Shown here in pieces: positions 1 to 13,226 of a DNA stretch of 64,000 bases. The translations under genes were made by a program, and so were the position numbers. The notes beneath the pieces were generated by a model, which was given only the letters and a program-made list of their open reading frames with translations, was not told the DNA's origin and ran no database searches. The DNA is from Spongilla lacustris. Its lineage: Eukaryota > Porifera > Demospongiae > Spongillida > Spongillidae. Each line of letters starts with the position of its first letter. Positions within the stretch are counted from its first letter, which is position 1. Location of the stretch: positions 9,207,254-9,271,253 of the forward strand of contig OX442415.1 in the NCBI GenBank assembly GCA_949361645.1, given 5' to 3'.

Positions 1-264
1 GGAGAGGGCCCCAATAATAAAAAGGTCTTTCGTAGCATTGACAAAGAGACTGCCGGTCTTTGTCTTTGTTAACAGTTTTTGTAGTGCAGAGCCTCTTTCT
101 TTGTTAGCAAATAGCCTATAATCCCACTTGCACGCAACCATTTGTTCGCCGCTTTAATACAATAGTTGAAATTAAGTATGCATGCGGTGGATCAATATGT
201 TAACATTGTATGATACCACTTCTATATAATATTTTTTCACTCACATTGCGCCCTATTAAAAACT

Positions 265-467
265 TAGTTGGGCGTAGCCCGACCTTCGCGTTTGGCAGAA
301 GGTTGGTATACCTGCATCCATCTGATAGCGGGTAGCCTATACATGAACCTGGATTTGTAACAATCACATATGTGGGCTATCATATAGCCTCATACGCTAT
401 CAAATCCACATATAGGCTTGATACTCCGACATTCCGCCAGACACGAAGGTCGGGCTACGCCCGACTA
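265..467. repeat. MITE-like foldback element, about 203 bp
   Basis: The left arm TAGTTGGGCGTAGCCCGACC is repeated as an inverted copy at about 444-467, ending GGGCTACGCCCGACTA. The arms also contain a smaller internal palindrome (GGGCGTAGCCC). There is no coding capacity between the arms. This is the shape of a non-autonomous DNA transposon, but no target duplication was clear to me, so the family is unknown. Confidence 0.6.
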
Positions 468-3239
468 CGGTTTGCATCAGCAAAGTTATGATAGGCTCAC
501 CAAAGTGTTGATAAGCACATTCTATGGCACATGAATTCAATCAAACAGAACAAACATCCTAGGAGACTCACTCTTTTCTATATGCCATTTCAACGGAACC
601 CAGTTTCGTCCCTCTGTAGAAGCTAGATGTAACAGTAGAATACAACCTGCTCTTTCCTATTTTCAAATAATAAAAACTTAAAAAGTGGCCATTTCTATAT
701 GAGAGGCATAGCAATGCTTCATTTTCATGTTTTTCAATCACTGAGCGTGCACTAGTAAAGGTCATGGCATCATAATATGGCCCTTACAAGGTTGTGTGTG
801 TGTATTTAAAATCATCAGTGCAGCTATAATGGCTGCCAAGAGGGATTACTATGTACACATTTGTGGTTAAATTATTCACACCTTGTAGCCAATAAACGGA
901 ATTAACCTTGAGGGCTAATTATTAATACAAGTTTACAGAGTAATGAAGTAAACAAGTCACATAGGATATTATGGACTATGAAACACAAGTGTCAGTACCT
1001 GAGTTAAAAGGGTATAGAATTACCCAGTTATTAGTGCTATAACCTTTGTAGTCTAACACCCTACCTGGTGAAGTATCAAATTTTGCAGTTTTGTGTTTGT
1101 TTTACCCTTACGTAAGGTTACTTGACCATAATGGTTAAACAAATAAACATGTACATGTATCAAGTTACCTTACGCTATAACCTTTGTAGTCTGATATACC
1201 CTACGTGGTGAAGTACTAAATTTTGCAGTTTTGTGTTTTACTTTGGCGTATGTAAGCTTACTTCCTCTTTGTTGGGGATGGCTACTTTCCTATGATACAA
1301 ATATTATCTAGAAGCATCTGAAGTACTAGTACTCCAAAAACACTAGTGTTTCTGCTTGACTTGATTGCTGGGAGAAATCATTTAGTACTTTTACTACTAA
1401 CTGGTAGCAATAATTTGCAAAGCTTAGCTAATGATACATTTACCAAACTGAAAACGAATGAAAGATTCTGGACTATGTGATTGCAGATGTGATGTGTATC
1501 ACTCAAAAGTTACCACTTGCTTTTTTGAAAAGCATCATTGCATGTATGCACGTAGATGACATGACCACACCCTCGCACTTTGTGGAGGGTGTGGCCACAT
1601 TAAACTACTACGCGCATGCATATCACGTTTTGCGTGATCCTTAAAACTTGTAGTACACAGATTGTGTTCCATCAATGAATGTACTATGAAAGCTATGCAT
1701 TCCAACCAGCTTTGCTTCAAATTCTATGAAAACTGCGTATTTCACTTCTTTCATGTACTTCACATATCCAAATCCTTGTCATTCTATGCCACCCTCTTTT
1801 CTAAAGTTTTAACTGTCACTGACCATTTTTGGGTGCTAAAATGCCATCATCTACATTGCTCTCACATTTCTCCACACTTTTTATTGGTCTCAACGTAATT
1901 CATAATGGTAAGTGATTGAAGAATGGAACATTATCTGAAACCTGGCTATACCAGCCTCATCTTAACCACTAATATGCATTTTATAATGCTCACTTATCTT
2001 ATAAAGACGATTGGTGAGCCAATCTCCTTTCATCAAAACTGAGGATGCGTAACATCTGTCCTCACACAATCATCACCCATTTCTGCAATGTAGAAAAGAA
2101 GCATCCTTGTCGGAGGGAAGTTCTTGTTTTGCAAGGACACTTCCAACCCATCCCATTATAATACTACTAGCCTCATCTCAGCCACTGGTACCAGCTGAGC
2201 TCACACCCTGCATAGTTCCTCAACTTTGAAGGTTGAAAAATAGAAATGGCTTGTTCTTATACGTCTTGTAGTTGTTAATAATTTGCTAACCTAATAACTA
2301 TTGCTACAAACGATCAAAGTACCCCACCTCATATACTGCCTCCATCGCATGGAGACAAGCTGCACTACTTGCGTAAAGATTGCAAGAATTAGTTTGACTG
2401 TCAATCTCTTGTACTATTCCTAGGGTGGCTTTGTCTTTGGTTGAATTGGCAATCATTGTTGCCAATAGGCCACCCAGGATGCCCTAAAAGTTCTGTGGAG
2501 AAATTTTGATTCACCCGTCTCAACTGACAGGCTCTCACCACTACTCATAGGAGCTGCTACTAGAGCGACCTCTCCAGGGGTTGGCTTTGAGGTGGGAGGG
2601 GCTACCTGAACTGACTGGTCAGTCAAGGGACCTGACCTCTCTCCATTCACCTATATCTCTCATGTTTCCTCAGGAGGTGTTTCTATAGGGATGCAGTCTG
2701 AATGGGTTGGGTATTGGTAATTTGGGTAAAAGAGTTACCTCTAATCAGTACCACACTTTCTCCTGCGCTAGACTCAAGTTATTGGGCTCAGTTTCAATGC
2801 TGTACCTGGTACTTGCCCTCTCAGAGCTGACAGGCTGCTGCTGGGTCTAGGGGTTGGAGCTGTTGTACTTGCATTATGGGGAGTTAAGTAAGCTTCACCC
2901 ATCACCATAGTCTTACCCTTTTTGTTGTCTCTCCCAAGAGGTTTTTTGGGGAAAACTAATTGGTTGCATCTGCTTTTGGCTGCGCAAGTACTTATGAGTT
3001 TAGTATTATTGGAAACAGCAGAACAAAAGCAATTTACTCTCATACTAATTGCAAATTTATGTATTTAGGAAAGTAGATAAAATTCTACTGCAGATTGGAT
3101 ACCCCCACTGCAATTAGTGCTTACAGGGCAACTTTTAATTAGCACGTTCTTAGAACTAATCATCGTGTAATTCATGCTAAGAAATGAAGCCGTTCAATGT
3201 CTCTCATCCATAATCAGATGTTTAATTTTAGAATCAAGC
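468..3239. other. AT-rich non-coding DNA, nothing recognised
   Basis: Only short open frames without recognisable domains occur here. A sequence with 'ctataacctttgtagtct' is repeated at about 1040 and 1170 with similar flanks (CCCTACCTGGTGAAGTA and CCCTACGTGGTGAAGTA), so a short direct repeat of about 130-bp spacing is present. I see no gene, RNA or promoter that I can support. Confidence 0.5.
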
Positions 3240-3663
3240 TTACATAAATTCAGGTAGGTAAGTGTGAAATAACTGAGAGTGCATTGTCTTTTCTTCCCTC
3301 AACATTCCCTTACAACAGCTCCACATCTCTTTAACACCTTGGGTATGTGCACCTGTTGTAGGGTCAACAAAGTGGAGTGAATGGTTTACAGTGTTTACGA
3401 ACCACACCAGTTGCTGCGTTGAGGTTCTGGTACGAGCTCCACTCATCACTATATGCAATGCTGCCCGGTCTAACATGTTGCTGTATAATGGGTAGAAGTG
3501 TGGCAGCATCTCTATGTTTCACTTCAACCGAATAGCATTCACCAGCCGTCCTCTCCATTCCTCCAAATACCCAATGACCATCAACAACCCTCCCTCGATT
3601 ATATTTCCTCTTCCCAAATTTACTCTCATCTATTTCAACATCCACATCCTGACCTCCTATCAC
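3240..3663 (-). pseudogene. Merlin/ISXO2-type DDE transposase fragment
   Basis: On the minus strand the first ~300 bp encode VEIDESKFGKRKYNRGR, then VFGGMER, then IAYSDEWSSYQNL. After a frameshift near 3400 another frame continues with FVDPTTGAHTQGVKEMW and ends in YLPEFM. These are the signature blocks of the ISXO2-like/Merlin DDE transposase domain: D in EIDES, D in SDEW, and E in the GAHT-x-x-VKEMW block. The N-terminal part of the family (zinc-ribbon and helix-turn-helix region) is not recognisable upstream, where a foldback element lies at 3759-4021. One frameshift and the truncation make it a dead copy. Family assignment rests on motif recall, not on a search. Confidence 0.7.
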
Positions 3664-3758
3664 AGCAGGGTAACTGACAAAATATCAGGCACATCTCGAA
3701 TAAAATATTGTGCTAGTCGACAGCAGTATGCCAAGCAACCTACATGGAGCAATACATG

Positions 3759-4021
3759 TACCGTAGAGTACCGCGATATATCCCCCCCCCTCCGCCCCCA
3801 CCAAAAAAAAATGGCCCGTGTTAAAACGAGCGTATCAACGTAATCATGAACGCAGCTGCGTGCTATTCTTTAAAATCCTGCTAGAGTACCACTTCTTTCC
3901 TGAAATGTTGACACAGGTACGCGGAAGCGTTAACGAGTACGAAGATACGCTCGTTTAAACACGGGCCATTTTTTTTTGGTGGGGGCGGAGGGGGGGCGAT
4001 ATCTCGCGGTACTTTACGGTA
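3759..4021. repeat. 263-bp foldback MITE with ~77-bp inverted repeats
   Basis: The left arm starts TACCGTAGAGTACCGCGATA and runs through a C-rich and an A-rich tract to ACGAGCGTAT. The right arm (about 3943-4021) is its reverse complement with a few mismatches and ends GGTACTTTACGGTA. Flanks read aatacatg on the left and ttacatca on the right, which would fit an imperfect TACAT-containing target duplication. It sits about 95 bp from the Merlin-type transposase fragment. Whether that enzyme mobilised it cannot be told. Confidence 0.7.
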
Positions 4022-4152
4022 TTACATCAGTTGTTTTCTACAAAAGCAATAACTTTCATCATCATTTTACCTACAGGAGTCTTAGTGGACCAGAGGTGGA
4101 TCATCGAGAGGATTTGTGATATGTGTGTATGTTACAACGAACCTGCAATCCT

Positions 4153-4546
4153 TGAGGGGCACATCGCAGTGACATTATCAAACTCATATTGCAGAAGCCT
4201 GAACAGCTGTTGCACCGCCTCGCAAGGGTAGAGGTGGTTGGTGCCATCTTGTAGGTGGTCGGAGCACTGGGTGCAGCTGTAGGGTGGGATGGAGCACTGC
4301 TGGACCAGACTATGCAAAGTCTTGGTCCTCTCGGCCTGGCATATGTTGCTTGAGGGGCACATCGCAGTGACATTATTAAACTCGTATTGCAGAAGCCTGA
4401 ACAGCTGTTGCACTGCCTCGCAAAGGTAGAGGTGGTTGGTGCCATCTCGTAGGTGGTCGGAGCACTGGGTGCAGCTGTAGGGTGGGATGGAGCACTGCTG
4501 GACCAGACTATGCAAAGTCTTGGTCCTCTCAGCCTGGCATATGTTG
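4153..4546. repeat. Two-unit direct tandem duplication of ~197 bp
   Basis: The block beginning tgaggggcacatcgcagtga is repeated almost perfectly from 4351. On the minus strand both units stay open in one frame and encode a Cys-rich segment (C-x7-C-x2-C-x2-H spacing, then H and C), inside an open frame at 4132-4620. I do not recognise the protein. It could be the relic of a transposon-encoded zinc-binding protein. The duplication itself is certain, the coding status is not. Confidence 0.6.
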
Positions 4547-4984
4547 ACGAGTTTGATGTCCACATCAAGCACCAAAGCTCTAGCTCCATGGATAACCAAG
4601 CCAACACGGTGCTGTATCATGCTTTTAACTTACGGTGGCCAAGCTGCCTTCAACAAATGTCCCCAGTCGCAAGGCCACCTTTCTACATCCCTTTCTGGGG
4701 CATCACCATCCCATATCCTCAGGGTTAATGCCCTTTCTCTTTACAAGATGCATGTCGGTTCCACACTTTGGACACATCAGAGAGTAGCTTGTGCCGCTGA
4801 CACCAATGCACTGCAGCCTCCCCATCAGGCAGTGCCAAGCTCAGTTCCGTACGTCAGCAGTGAGTACGACACTGGGGTCTGGTAGTTACTTTAGTCGATA
4901 TTCTTATTTGAGTCACCACCACCACCATTTTCGGTTGCCATGTCTTGTTTTTGTCCTCTTTTATTCTCCTGTTTTTTCTATAGT

Positions 4985-7900
4985 GTAGACAATAAGATGA
5001 GTACATAGAAACTGATAGGCCAATTAACAACGGTACAGTTTTCAATAGTACAGTTAAAAGGTCCTTTAATTTGCTGTGGTTTGCGACTTCCTTGCGCCGG
5101 CCTGCTTGAAGGGGAAGTACCGGTAGGCCTACCAGTACCAGTATCCATGTCTGGAACTGTCTGGTCTGACATATCTATATGGCAATGTACATAGAAACTG
5201 ATAGGCCAATTAACAACGGTACAGTTTTCAATGGTACAGTTAATTAAAAAGGTCCTTTAATTTGCTGCAGTTTGCGACTTTCTTGCGCCGGCCTGCTTGG
5301 AGGGGAAGTACCGGTAGACCTACAGGTACCAGTATCCATGTCTGGAACTGTCTGGTCTGACATATCTATATGGCAATGTACATAGAAACTGATAGGCTGA
5401 TTAACAACGGTACAGTTTTCAATGGTACAGTTAATAAAAAAGGTCCTTTAATTTGCTGCAGTTTGCGACTTTCTTGCGCCGGCCTGCTTGGAGGGGAAGT
5501 ACCGGTAAGCCTACAGGTACCAGTATCCATGTCTGGAACTGTCTGGTCTGACATATCTATATGGCAATGTACATTGAAACTGATAGGCCAATTAACAACG
5601 GTACAGTTTTCAATAGTACAGTTAAAAGGTCCTTTAATTTGCTGTGGTTTGCGACTTCCTTGCGCCGGCCTGCTTGGAGGAGAAGTACCGGTAGGCCTAC
5701 AGGTACCAGTATCCATGTCTGGAACTGTCTGGCCTGACATATCTATTTGGCAATGTACATAGAAACTGATAGGCCAATTAACAACGGTACAGTTTTCAAT
5801 AGTACAGATAAAAGGTCCTTTAATTTGCTGTGGTTTGCGACTTCCTTGCGCCAGCCTGCTTGGAGGGGAAGTACCGGTAGGCCTACAGGTACCAGTATCC
5901 ATGTCTGGAACTGTCTGGTCTGACATATCTATATGACAATGTACATTGAAACTGATAGGCCAATTAACAACGGTACAGTTTTCAATGGTACAGTTAATAA
6001 AAAAGGTCCTTTAATTTGCTTCAGTTTGCGACTTTCTTGCGCCGGCCTGCTTGGAGGGGAAGTACCGGTAGGCCTACAGGTACCAATATCCATGTCTGGA
6101 ACTGTCTGATCTGACATATCTATATGGCAATGTACATAGAAACTGATAGGCCAATTAACGTTACAGTGCCTACAGGTACCAGTATCCATGTCTGGAACTG
6201 TCTGATCTGCCATATCCATATGGCAATGTACATAGAAACTGATAGGCTGAATAACAACGGTTCAGTTTTCAATGGTACAGTTAATAAAAAAGGTCCTTTA
6301 ATTTGCTGCAGTTTGCGACTTTCTTGCGCCGGCCTGCTTGGAGGGGAAGTACCGTTAGGCCTACAGTTACCAGTATCCATGTCTGGAACTGTCTGGTCTG
6401 ACATATCTATATGGCAATGTACATAGAAACTGATAGGCCGATTAACAACGGTACAGTTTTCAATGGTACAGTTAATAAAAAAGGTCCTTTAATTTGCTGC
6501 AGTTTGCGACTTTCTTGCGCCGACCTGCTTGGAGGGGAAGTACCGGTAGGCCTACAGGTACCAGTATCCATGTCTGGAACTGTCTGGTCTGACATATCTA
6601 TATGACAATGTACATAGAAACTAATAGGCCGATTAACAACGGTACTGTTTTCAATGGTACAGTTAATAAAAAAGGTCCTTTAATTTGCTTCAGTTTGTGA
6701 CTTTCTTGCGCCGGCCTGTTTGGAGGAGAAGTACCGGTAGGCCTACAGGTACCAGTATCCATGTCTGGAACTGTCTGGCCTGACATATCTATATGGCAAT
6801 GTACATAGAAACTGATAGGCCGATTAACAACGGTACAGTTTTCAATAGTACAGATAAAAGGTCCTTTAATTTGCTGTGGTTTGCAACTTCCTTGCGCCGG
6901 CCTGCTTGGAGGGGAAGTACCGGTAGGCCTACCGGTACCAGTATCCATGTCTGGAACTGTCTGGTCTGACATATCTATATGACAATGTACATTGAAACTG
7001 ATAGGCCAATTAACAACGGTACAGTTTTCAATGGTACAGTTAATAAAAAAGGTCCTTTAATTTGCTTCAGTTTGCGACTTTCTTGCGCCGGCCTGCTTGG
7101 AGGGGAAGTACCGGTAGGCCTACAGGTACCAATATCCATGTCTGGAACTGTCTGATCTGACATATCTATATGGCAATGTACATAGAAACTGATAGGCCGA
7201 TTAACAACGGTACAGTTTTCAATGGTACAGTTAATAAAAAAGGTCCTTTAATTTGCTGCAGTTTGCGACTTTCTTGCGCCGGCCTGCTTGGAGGGGAAGT
7301 ACCGGTAGGCCTACAGGTACCAGTATCCATGTCTGGAACTGTCTGGTCTGACATATCTATATGACAATGTACATAGAAACTAATAGGCTGATTAACAACG
7401 GTACTGTTTTCAATGGTACAGTTAATAAAAAAGGTCCTTTAATTTGCTTCAGTTTGTGACTTTCTTGCGCCGGCCTGTTTGGAGGAGAAGTACCGGTAGG
7501 CCTACAGGTACCAGTATCCATGTCTGGAACTGTCTGGCCTGACATATCTATATGGCAATGTACATAGAAACTGATAGGCCGATTAACAACGGTACAGTTT
7601 TCAATAGTACAGATAAAAGGTCCTTTAATTTGCTGTGGTTTGCGACTTCCTTGCGCCGGCCTGCTTGGAGGGGAAGTACCGGTAGGCCTACCGGTACCAG
7701 TATCCATGTCTGGAACTGTCTGGTCTGACATATCTATATGACAATGTACATTGAAACTGATAGGCCAATTAACAACGGTACAGTTTTCAATTGTACAGTT
7801 AATAAAAAAGGTCCTTTAATTTGCTTCAGTTTGTGACTTTCTTGCGCCGGCCTGCTTGGAGGAGAAGTACCGGTAGGCCTACAGGTACCAGTATCCATGT

Positions 7901-8092
7901 CTGGAACTGTCTGGTCTGACATATCTATATGGCAATGTACATAGAAACTGATAGGCCAATTAACAACAGTACAGTTTTCAATGGTACAGTTAATAAGAAA
8001 GGTCCTTCAATTTGCTGCAGTTTGCGACTTTCTTGCGCCGGCCTGCTTGGAGCTGCTTGGAGGGGAAGTACCGGTAGGCCTACAGGTACCGA
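4985..8092. repeat. Satellite array, ~190-bp unit, about 16 copies
   Basis: Each unit contains ggtacagttttcaatggtac, a poly-A stretch before GGTCCTTTAA, GCGCCGGCCTGCTTGGAGG, then AAGTACCGGTAGGCCTAC with GGTACC and the block CCATGTCTGGAACTGTCTGG. Unit spacing is mostly 189-191 bp. One short unit (6124-6230) lacks the centre. Variant positions recur in blocks of several units (6598-6972 and 7357-7731 are near copies of each other), which suggests amplification of a multi-unit block. Most units are open on both strands, but only because 189 is a multiple of three. No protein family is recognisable. A solo fragment lies at 9018-9062. Confidence 0.9.
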
Positions 8093-8960
8093 CGTCCTTA
8101 AAAAGTTTGAAAATGCATCAATTAAAGAGTGCTATCAATTGTACATATTAAATCTCTTTCCTCCCTCTCTGTAATTTGAAGCAATGTGATTACTCTTACT
8201 GAAAGTTATGGCGAGTTTGAACCCAGAGGGGGGTATCGCACATTGCAATACAGGAGCTTTCATACAACTGCTTGGGAGTCTTTTACCGTGTTAGAGCAGG
8301 CAAATTGACTGTTTCATTGTCAGTAAGCTTCATTTAAAGCACTGTATGTGAGCTGGAATATGGTAATTAGGTATCAATTTCAATCTCATCAAGTCAAAAG
8401 CAAGGGAACCCACAGGTAGGGGCTACAAATTCATGACAATTCGTACCATGTCCTATATCTTATAGTACTAGTCGCAAATCTTCAATAGCATAAGATTGAA
8501 GCAGAACATTTGAGTTTTCCATACAATCTTCTATACTGCTCATATGCGGTTAGTTGTACATACCGCTAATTTCCATTAACGCAAATTTCTCCACAAGCTG
8601 TATTATCAACTTCATCTACATTGCAACTGATTTGCTGCACATTCTTCAAGTATTGTGCACTTATTCCATTGCAATTGATTATTTTTTCCTTCAATCAATG
8701 TGATTTTGTTTTTTTGAAAACCAATTGATCGACTTACATTTGCATTCTAAAGAAAATGTATGATAGTAGGTAGAATAATGTATAGTTGTAACATTTGTTA
8801 ATGATGCAGCTGGAGCACATGTCATTGGTATAGGGTACAGCTTACTGCATTGGCTTTTTTGCTGCCAGTTCCTGGACTGCCAGTATGTTATAAAGACCAT
8901 AGTACTAATGTGGTTGATTTCCCCCTGAAATCAACCTTTCACATTACCTTAGACTGTAGT
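8093..8960. repeat. Direct duplication, copy 1
   Basis: This ~870-bp block begins acgtccttaaaaagtttga and ends acattaccttag. It matches 10136-11030 along its whole length with scattered substitutions and small indels. Copy 1 directly abuts the end of the satellite array. No coding sequence is recognised. Confidence 0.85.
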
Positions 8961-10135
8961 GCAGCATTTGCACAATAAAATAAATTTGGTCACAATAAAT
9001 GAGAATCATTGGGTCTTAAACTAACTGTGATAGGCCGATTGACAACGGTACAGTTTTCAATGGTACAAGTTCTTCCTGGGGTGGTAGCTTTGCACTTAAT
9101 GCCGAAATACTTCTTCACTGCAACTACATGAAGGTTTTTAACAATGACAAAATTTGTATATGCAAAAATTTTCATGTCATATAGCTGTACCTCTCTGATG
9201 GTGTGTACATCTTACGAGATAGTATGTCAGTAACAAATTTGTCTACTACTTGTTGGTTGTGATCTGAAGTGATTGTGATAAAAATGAAAGCTATATGTAG
9301 AATGTTCAGTAAGCAAGGAAATCACGTACTTCTGTGCAGTTTTGAATTGGTTATCGATTGAATACTGGCTGTACAATCGACAAATGAGGGTATGCAAAAT
9401 TAGATATACTTAGCCACAGAGATATGGTAATTAGGGACTTACAGATAATTCTGGTGGTACATCTGTATCACTGATTTGACGAGCTTTAACTGGACTGATT
9501 GCAGTGTCTAATCACTACTCCACTTGAACAAGTTGAGAAGTTAACTGGCGCTTGCTAAAAGAAGGAAGAGCATTTGCTAGGATATTGCCAAGCTTATTGC
9601 AAAGATCGCCAACAATAATGGTGAGATCTCATATGTATGGGGGTTGCTTTGACGTTGTAGCGGCTGACAATAATACTGCTGTGGAGGATACCCGCTCAAG
9701 GCTTAAGAAGGTTACAAACAAGGTGGAATTTGTAACCATCTCCTGTATAGTTTTCTGCTTGTGAACAATAAGGCGTAGTGCTAAATGAATTCAGTACTGG
9801 GCTGAGAGGATGTTTTGGCAAAGAAATTTGTTCACGACTTGGACCTGGACCCTCAGAATGCTGTTGTGGCTGAGACTGTGGTGTTAAACAATGTATTCGA
9901 CATCACGCGCAATTGCAGCGTTGCAACAAAAAACATGCCTGGATCTACTCTAAGGCATAGAGACGTTTCAAACTAGTTATGCACTATACTTACATTCCTG
10001 ATGCCATTGAATGTTGTTTCGGTGTATCACATAGCTGGTACAATGTAGGGGGCAAAATTGGTTTGCTGCTCTTCTTTTACTTCATCAGTTCTGATATGGC
10101 GAAGGGTATGTAGAGCTCTACTGCATGAGCCACCA
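8961..10135. other. Unassigned DNA between the two duplicated blocks
   Basis: This stretch holds a solo fragment of the upstream satellite (about 9018-9062, aacggtacagttttcaatgg). An open frame at 9552-9764 has no recognisable domain. I see nothing else that I can support. Confidence 0.5.
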
Positions 10136-11030
10136 CGTCCTTAAAAAGTTTAAAAATGCATCAAATAAAGAGTGCTATCAATTGTACATAGTAAATCTCT
10201 TTCCTCCCTCTCTGTAATTTGAAGCAATGTGATTACTCTTACCGAAAGTTATGGCGAGTTTGAACCCAGAGGGGTATCGCACATTGCAATACAGGAGCTT
10301 TCATACAACTGCTTGGGAGTCTTTTACCGTGTTAGAGCAGGCAAATTGACTGTTTCATTGTCAGTAAGCTTCATTTGGAGCACTGTATGTGAGCTGGAAT
10401 ATGGTAATTAGGTACCAATTTCAATGTCATCAAGTTAAAAGCAGAAAAATCAAGGGAACCCACAGGTAGGGGCTACAAATTTTGAAAAAAATCATGACAA
10501 TTCGTACCATGTCCTATATCTTATAGTACTAGTCGGGCAAATTTTCAATAGCATAAGATTGAAGCAGAACATTTGAGTTTTCCATACAATCTTCTATACT
10601 TCTCATATGCGGTTAGTTGTACATACCGCTAATTTCCGTTAACGCACATTTCTCCACATGCTGTATTATCGACTTCATCTACATTGCAACTGATTTGCTT
10701 TGATCATGCTGCACATTCTTCAAGTATTGTGCACTTATTCCATTGCAATTCATTATTTTTTCCTTCAATCAATGTGATTTTGTTTTTTATGAAAACCAAT
10801 TGATCGACTTACATTTGCATTCTAAAGAAAATGTATGATAGTGGGTAGAATAATTTATAGTTGTAACATTTGTTAACGATGCAGCTGGAGCACATGTCAT
10901 TGGTATAGGGTACAGCTTACTGCATTGGCTTTTCTGCTGCCAGTTCCTGGACTGCCAGTACCAGCTGTTATAAAGACCATAGTACTAATGTGGTTGATTT
11001 CCCCCTGAAATCAACCTTTCACATTACCTT
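10136..11030. repeat. Direct duplication, copy 2
   Basis: This is the second copy of the block at 8093-8960, in the same orientation, starting acgtccttaaaaagttta. It has small insertions relative to copy 1 (for example extra bases near 10440 and 10690). The unique stretch between the copies is about 1.2 kb. Confidence 0.85.
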
Positions 11031-13226
11031 AGCAGCATTTGCAGTCTCCAATTCATCTAGCAACTGCCTCTCCACCTGACAGGGATCCTAGTACATGTGT
11101 GTGGTCATAATCATACGTTTAGAGTGTAAAGGTTGGCATTAAAAGGGAATATTGCAGGTTGACGTTCACTTCTGCGGCCTTCGTATAAGGTCCAGTTAGC
11201 TAACAGCACATAAGGTCCAGCTAGCCAACTCTTGATTGTACCTCTAAATGCAAAATTTCTCATATACTACTTACATAGTGTTGGTTTGGTTTTCAAGAAC
11301 AGAATCTTAAGGTTTTTGTCTCATTACTGGTGCCATCGTTAGACACCTTACCTTGTGTAAACAAAAACAACTCTCTAAACTAACTGTGTGAACCATAGTT
11401 TGCTCAGTGTTTCATACATGTATATTTATGGGACTGGATGCGGGATGTAGGATTTTTTTATAGCCTTTTTTGATAGCAACAAAGAGCTTAACTATCAGTT
11501 TCTCGGTTTTGTAATTACAAACGTTAGAAATCAGGGATTATGGAAACTTCATGATACATAAATAAAAAGAATTCAGTCAATTTCGAACGGAAACAACAAT
11601 CCATTCGTACCTTTTGCTCTCGGCCTCTTTTGGCCTGCCCAACAGCCTACATGAAAGAAATTGTTTAACTGCTGTAAGTAAATAACTATAACTATAACAT
11701 ATATATTTATATATATGCATTAGTAGAAACCAGCTCCAGTAGAAACTGATGTACCTTTTCAGTCAGACCATATAGAACTGTCTCAGTTGATCGTTAATGT
11801 CCACCCCTCCCATGTCTTCACTGTAGGAGATAACAGCCTGAGGGCATGGAAACTCTTGCCATGTTCCATCCTTCATTGTGCGTTTTGTTGTACCAACAGC
11901 ATCAGGTTGGACATTATTTTAAAAAGAACGTTGACAACTTGGTTGTCTAACCAAGCTGTGTCCACCAGTTGCCGATTCTGTCATACTACCGCATCATCTT
12001 GTAAATCATGATTCTAACCTGGTAATCAGTCCCCAATGTTTAGTCGTAGGATGCTATTGGCATATATCCATGGTATGTGGTGATCCCTACATATTCAGTC
12101 GTAGGGTGCTATCCCCATGCTGAGTAGTTTCTGTAACAGGTTGGAACAGGTATGGGGAGGAAAAAAAGTTGTCGCAATAAAGATGGTGGTTTTTACCATG
12201 CAGATGCGTTCGCCATTCGGTGTTCAATCATTCCGCCGCTTGTACACGACATCTGTGGTTAAACAGCACACTAAACAGATTGAATGCTCGTTTTCTGGTG
12301 TTTTGGACACATTCAGCATTCTAAAATCTTACTCATCTGGTCACAATCACTTATGATCCATCCATACTTCAAATGAGCAGTTCGGTCTTCTAGCCAAAAC
12401 CATCTATTATATATTATTATTCTACAATATACATACATACTCCAGTTTCAACATATTACCTGATTTCATCCATCCATCAGAGGGCATGTTATTACATTGC
12501 TGCTGCTGCATCTGTAAGGTTTTAAATACATTACTGTAATACATACCATTTATTTCTTGAAGTTGCTTTGTGACTGTTACTGCATAATGATGTACAAATA
12601 TTTCGTATATTTTTACAACCCTCACTCAGACTCCATCCTAGGTGGAAGATGTTTGTTTTTTGTTGTGAAGAACATGCTAAAAAGATTACCTTCAGGGCTC
12701 TAGAGTTGTGAAGGAAGAAGTATTATAAAGCTGCATGCAGAACTGTTTGTTCCGCAAGAAGGGATCGGAGAACAAGAAGCTGAACTCCATGCATCAAATC
12801 TTGATGATGCCTGTTGGCACTACCATAAGGAGGGTACCGCTCAATAAACCAAAGAGAAAAGTTGTGGTATGTGTTAGAATCCCTCTGGCCTTGATCTTCT
12901 CTTATAAAAGAATGCTAAAAATGGATATAAAGGGCAACAAATTAAAAATACATCGTACATACCAAAACAGAAACGTTATTCTGGTACAAGGAGTAACCTA
13001 TCTCTGAAGGCCAGCATGAGGGTTTGCATTGTGTGGACAAAAGTCCGTTCATCTGAGCAGGCCCTCATGAGGCATAGAGCCTTTCCTTTTGATTACTGCC
13101 TTCTTTGTAGATCGTGGGTGGTGTGACGTTGCGTGGACATACATAAAGTGGTTGGTGGGTTTGTGGAGGGGCGAACAGAAAGTGTGTGGGTGGTACTAAA
13201 AGTGGAGGATATACATATGGTTAAGT
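11031..13226. other. Non-coding DNA, no gene recognised
   Basis: There are only short frames without domain signatures. A phrase 'cgtaggrtgctat' recurs near 12045 and 12100. I cannot assign any function. Confidence 0.45.

Noticed and set aside
5366..7922. Series of 62- to 186-codon frames with TGTSPPSRPAQ
   Set aside because: They are frames through the 189-191-bp satellite. They repeat because of the period and show no sign of selection for protein.
5000..8092. Possible CRISPR-like array
   Set aside because: Units are contiguous full-length satellite copies without unique spacers, in eukaryotic DNA.
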